Below, piece after piece: positions 61,124-64,000 of a stretch of 64,000 nucleotides of DNA. Source of the stretch: CAZBBC01 sp964489835 (GTDB lineage Bacteria > Calditrichota > Calditrichia > JAJRVZ01); assembly GCA_964489835.1 (NCBI GenBank), contig CAZBBC010000003.1, forward strand, positions 50,345-114,344. The letters run 5' to 3'. A model generated the notes under the pieces. That model made no database searches. It had not been told where the DNA came from and worked only from the letters and a program-made list of their open reading frames with translations. Position numbers and translations under genes: made by a program. Within the stretch, counting starts at the first letter, position 1, and the number at the start of each line of letters is the position of its first letter.

Positions 61124-62032
61124 TCACGCCGCTTCGTCTGAAATAGTTAGCATTACCGGCAATAAACGCGTCCGAAGCGCCTCGGATACAAGGATCTGGA
61201 CTTTCTTGACCTGTGGTACGTAAACCCGGCCCTCAAAGGGGTTATAATCCTGCAGTTCAATTTTACGAAGTATCCCACGATAAATCTTGCTGGCCGAATA
61301 TATGGCAAACTGGGCATCACGGTCAAGCATTTTAATACCAGCATCAGCCTCATCATAATACTGATAGGCTCTTTCTATCTGATATTTCATCAATTTTCGG
61401 AAATTATCAGACATCTTTTCTTCAAAAAAATGGTCAACATCGATGCCAAATTCTCTGATCTCTTCCAGTGGCAAATAGATTCGATCCATTTCTTTATCTT
61501 CACGAATATCCCGGAGGATATTGGTTAATTGCATGGCAACACCCAGTTTTTCTGCATAAATCATTACTTCCGGATTCTTATATCCAAGGACTTTGGTCAT
61601 CATCAATCCAACAACCCCAGCCACCCTGTAGCAGAATATATAAAGATCTTCAAAGGTTTCATATCGTGAAATAGAGGTATCCATGCGTACCCCTTTGATA
61701 AGATCTAACGGATATTCTTTGGCAATATTATAATGTTTGGCAACAGATATAAATGGCCCGATCACCGGGTGTTCCGATTCACCGGTGCGATAGGCCGTTT
61801 TTAATTCAGCTTCTAAAAATCTGAGCTCACGTGAGAGCTCATTCTTTGATCTTTCCCTTGGAATATCGGTCAGATTATCAATATGCCGGCAAAAGCCATA
61901 GAGGGCAAAGGTTGCCCATCTTTTGTGCCGGGGCAATAAACAGGTCGAGACATAAAAACTTTTTGAAAAATGTGCGGTCATGGCCCGGGCATACTTAAAC
62001 TGAGAACGATTGGAACTGTTGATGTAGTTCAT
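61124..62032 (-). CDS. crtB: phytoene synthase
   Basis: Condenses two geranylgeranyl diphosphates to phytoene (or, in some relatives, two farnesyl diphosphates). The aspartate-rich substrate motifs are HIDNLTD (DxxxD) near residue 50 and LTNILRDIREDKEMDRIYLP near 175. It starts SKSFYVSTCLLPRHKRWATFALYGFCR after a short lead, typical of CrtB. 302 residues. GAGGAAG precedes ATG 62032, which shares a base with the crtI stop. The squalene-synthase-like alternative is unlikely beside crtI. Confidence 0.95.
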   Translation of the reverse strand: MNYINSSNRSQFKYARAMTAHFSKSFYVSTCLLPRHKRWATFALYGFCRHIDNLTDIPRERSKNELSRELRFLEAELKTAYRTGESEHPVIGPFISVAKHYNIAKEYPLDLIKGVRMDTSISRYETFEDLYIFCYRVAGVVGLMMTKVLGYKNPEVMIYAEKLGVAMQLTNILRDIREDKEMDRIYLPLEEIREFGIDVDHFFEEKMSDNFRKLMKYQIERAYQYYDEADAGIKMLDRDAQFAIYSASKIYRGILRKIELQDYNPFEGRVYVPQVKKVQILVSEALRTRLLPVMLTISDEAA

Positions 62033-63552
62033 TAGAATACTTCCTCTAGTTTTTTATTTATGGTTGCATTTAATATTTCCAAATCCTGCCTGATTACTTT
62101 CTCCGTCACTTCTGCTGTTAACAATACACCGGGCAATCCAGCTCCCGGATGAGTCCCAGCCCCGCTAAAATAAAGACCCTTAACATCTTCACTGCGGTTA
62201 TGGGGGCGGAAGACTGCCGTTTGGAGCAGATGAGGCTCCATTCCCCAGGGCGTACCCAGATGGGAATTCCGGATATTTTTGAAGTCTATCGGATTGAATG
62301 TCTCCAGTACATCAATATTTTTCTGCAGATCTTTTAATCCAAAATCATGCTCCAGAAAATTTAAAATTTTCTCGGTAAACGGTTTACTCATTGTATCCCA
62401 ATCAATGTCGGCGGATAAATTACTCACCGGTATCAGAATATAGATACTTTCTCCACCGGGAGGAGCCATGGTGGCATCGGTACGACTGGGGGCGTGTAAA
62501 TACATCGAGAAGTCATCAGGCAATATTTTTCTTTTGAAAATATCAAAAATCAATTCCTTGTACCTTTCTGACAAAATCAATGTATGGTGCAATAATTCAG
62601 GATATTGCTTACGAACACCAAGATATATTAAAAAAGCGCTCATTGAGTAGGAGGCTTTTTCAATTTTCTTGTCCTGCCATTTTTTTCTATGTTCAGATTT
62701 TATCAGATATTTATAGGTATGGGCCACATCGGCATTGGAAACAATAACATCCGCGGGATAATGTCTGTTATTTACAACAACTCCGATGGCATGTCCATTT
62801 ATAACCGGAATCTCCTGAACCTCATGATTGGTTTTTATGGTACCACCCAATTCTTTAAAAACCCTTGCAAAGGCTTTAACCAGGGAGGACATCCCACCTT
62901 CCGAAAACCAAACACCGCCCGCTTTTTCCAGATAGGGAATCATTAAAAAGATACTAGGTGCGCGAAAAGGATTAGCACCGATAAAAAGTGGATGAAAAGA
63001 AAACATAAACCGGTTTTTAGGATCCTTAAAATACCGTTTAACAAATGAATAGGAAGGCAGTAAGGCATTGAGTTTAATCGCCTTTGGCACAAAACGGAAC
63101 ATATCTTTCCAACTCATAAGCGGTTCGGAACCTAATCCGTCAGTAATTACTGCATCATATATATTTTTACAGTCTCTCATGAACCGGTCATAATTTGCAG
63201 CATCCCGGGGATCGAACCTGGCCATTTGTGTTTTCATTGCCTCACTATCCCCACTATAATCCACAAAAGTTTTATCATGAAAATAGATTCTGTAATATGG
63301 ATCTAATTTGATCATATTCAGATAATCAGAGGTATTTCTTCCTGCCGCTTTAAATACATCTTCAATGATTGACGGTGCCGTGATCAGTGATGGTCCCATA
63401 TCAAAGGTATATCCATCAATGGAAAGCTGGGAAGCATGTCCACCAATCTGTTCATTTTTTTCCATTATCGTTACGTCCATTCCCAGGGCTTGCAGACGTA
63501 TGGCTGTTGCTAAGCCACCGAATCCGGATCCGATGATAATTACTTTTTTCAT
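62032..63552 (-). CDS. crtI: phytoene desaturase
   Basis: FAD enzyme taking phytoene to lycopene. N-terminal KKVIIIGSGFGGLATAIRL, MEKNEQIGGHA, the DMGPSLIT region, and the C-terminal signature YFSGAGTHPGAGLPGVLLT are complete. 506 residues, standard for bacterial CrtI. Overlaps both neighbours by a few bases, so cyclase-crtI-crtB are one translationally coupled unit. The number of desaturation steps cannot be read from sequence. Confidence 0.95.
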   Translation of the reverse strand: MKKVIIIGSGFGGLATAIRLQALGMDVTIMEKNEQIGGHASQLSIDGYTFDMGPSLITAPSIIEDVFKAAGRNTSDYLNMIKLDPYYRIYFHDKTFVDYSGDSEAMKTQMARFDPRDAANYDRFMRDCKNIYDAVITDGLGSEPLMSWKDMFRFVPKAIKLNALLPSYSFVKRYFKDPKNRFMFSFHPLFIGANPFRAPSIFLMIPYLEKAGGVWFSEGGMSSLVKAFARVFKELGGTIKTNHEVQEIPVINGHAIGVVVNNRHYPADVIVSNADVAHTYKYLIKSEHRKKWQDKKIEKASYSMSAFLIYLGVRKQYPELLHHTLILSERYKELIFDIFKRKILPDDFSMYLHAPSRTDATMAPPGGESIYILIPVSNLSADIDWDTMSKPFTEKILNFLEHDFGLKDLQKNIDVLETFNPIDFKNIRNSHLGTPWGMEPHLLQTAVFRPHNRSEDVKGLYFSGAGTHPGAGLPGVLLTAEVTEKVIRQDLEILNATINKKLEEVF

Positions 63553-64000
63553 GTCTTTTTAAACTCCGTTAAAAGTGATGATTTTTTGCTCTTAAACTTC
63601 TCGTAAAGTATGGTACACAAAAATAAAAAAGATAACCCATAACCAAAATCTTCGATGGGGATGGTAAAGATGCGAAATCCCAGTTGATAGGCTTCATCGT
63701 ATTGAACAACGGGGCGCCAGGTCAGATAGCCGTTAAATAAAAGAGTAAAAACAATAATGATGAGTAAATACAGATAGAATCTTCGCTGATATATAAGGCC
63801 GGTACCAACAATCTTATCAATGGAAACGGCCAGGCTCAGAAATATCAGTACCAAGCCGGTGTATTGACGACCAGTCAGAATTAGCCATAATCCCAAAATA
63901 GGAAGAATGTAAGATATTCTTTGGGTGAATAATCCGGCATTTGTCCGAACATCCGGTAATATCCGGGTAATCATTTCCCACGTAAAAAGACAGGCAAAAG
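63549..64000 (-). CDS. lycopene cyclase, CarRA/CrtYcd type (5' end beyond the window)
   Basis: C-terminal membrane domain of the heterodimeric/fused lycopene cyclase family. It shows four hydrophobic segments and the signature NGYLTWRPVVQYDE...GFRIFTIPIEDFGYG, of which the I-P-x-E-D-F part is diagnostic. The frame stays open past the ATG at 63974 through 64000 (…FACLFTWE before it), so the gene starts outside; a fused protein with a first cyclase domain is likely. It would convert lycopene to beta- or gamma-carotene ahead of the Rieske and CrtU-like steps. Confidence 0.87.
   Translation of the reverse strand, partial: FACLFTWEMITRILPDVRTNAGLFTQRISYILPILGLWLILTGRQYTGLVLIFLSLAVSIDKIVGTGLIYQRRFYLYLLIIIVFTLLFNGYLTWRPVVQYDEAYQLGFRIFTIPIEDFGYGLSFLFLCTILYEKFKSKKSSLLTEFKKT

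Overview
The window is AT-rich bacterial DNA, almost fully coding, with two scaffold gaps (33424-33433 and 47197-47296). Inference: the source is an uncultured member of the Fibrobacteres-Chlorobi-Bacteroidetes (FCB) group, such as a Marinimicrobia-, Calditrichota- or KSB1-like lineage. Reasons: a PorX-type response regulator/PglZ protein next to tsaE; many Gram-negative features (outer-membrane barrels, an LpoA-like periplasmic protein, SppA, SurE); a Bacteroidota-like promoter upstream of ssb; and dispersed intergenic repeats of the 'ACCACGAAG' kind often seen in environmental FCB assemblies. No rRNA, tRNA, CRISPR array, phage or transposase gene was seen.

1-13.1 kb (+): housekeeping genes. 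tmk, a C-terminal processing protease, cca, an orphan sigma54 response regulator and ssb are followed by a compact pyrimidine-nucleoside salvage operon (cdd-udk-tdk-nupC), then sppA, pgsA and a purine nucleoside phosphorylase. 13.5-22 kb (+): an envelope/signalling block made of a secreted protein of unknown function, a FecR-domain protein, a large outer-membrane barrel, a CHASE2 adenylate/guanylate cyclase and porX. 21.9-38.3 kb (+): tsaE-tsaB-rimI-accD, surE-guaA, glmS with a TPR/LpoA-like protein, pgeF, two small barrels, an NSS transporter damaged by misassembly, holA, an ECF sigma factor with a putative anti-sigma factor, and a GAF protein.

38.4-51.9 kb (mostly -): hom-FAH-mazG-histidine kinase-NtrC-like regulator read as one tight operon. 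Beyond the regulator lies a 166-200 bp regulatory region with two copies of a GATTGTA-N5-TACAAT palindrome and a near-consensus sigma54 promoter facing a small unknown gene and a degenerate receiver protein. This looks like a self-contained sigma54 two-component circuit. groES-like, proline dehydrogenase, phhB, Nif3, HD, SDR, methyltransferase and polyphosphate-glucokinase genes follow.

51.9-57.8 kb is accessory in character and rich in repeats. Two paralogous Tat-signal proteins with a fucose/arabinose-isomerase-like C-terminal half, plus a glyoxalase-II-like metallo-beta-lactamase protein, form an uncharacterised cassette. A MITE-like inverted-repeat element flanks the first Tat gene on both sides. 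57.8-64 kb (-): a carotenoid cluster, lycopene cyclase (cut by the window edge)-crtI-crtB-Rieske oxygenase-truncated methyltransferase-CrtU/CrtQ-like desaturase. It is sufficient in principle for phytoene, lycopene, a cyclic carotene and an oxidised or aromatic end group.

The best candidates for undescribed biology are the sigma54 circuit at 39.1-42.3 kb, the Tat isomerase-like/MBL cassette at 53.8-57.6 kb, and the FecR-barrel-CHASE2 cyclase-PorX block. All functional assignments rest on motif reading by eye; no alignment or database search was run.
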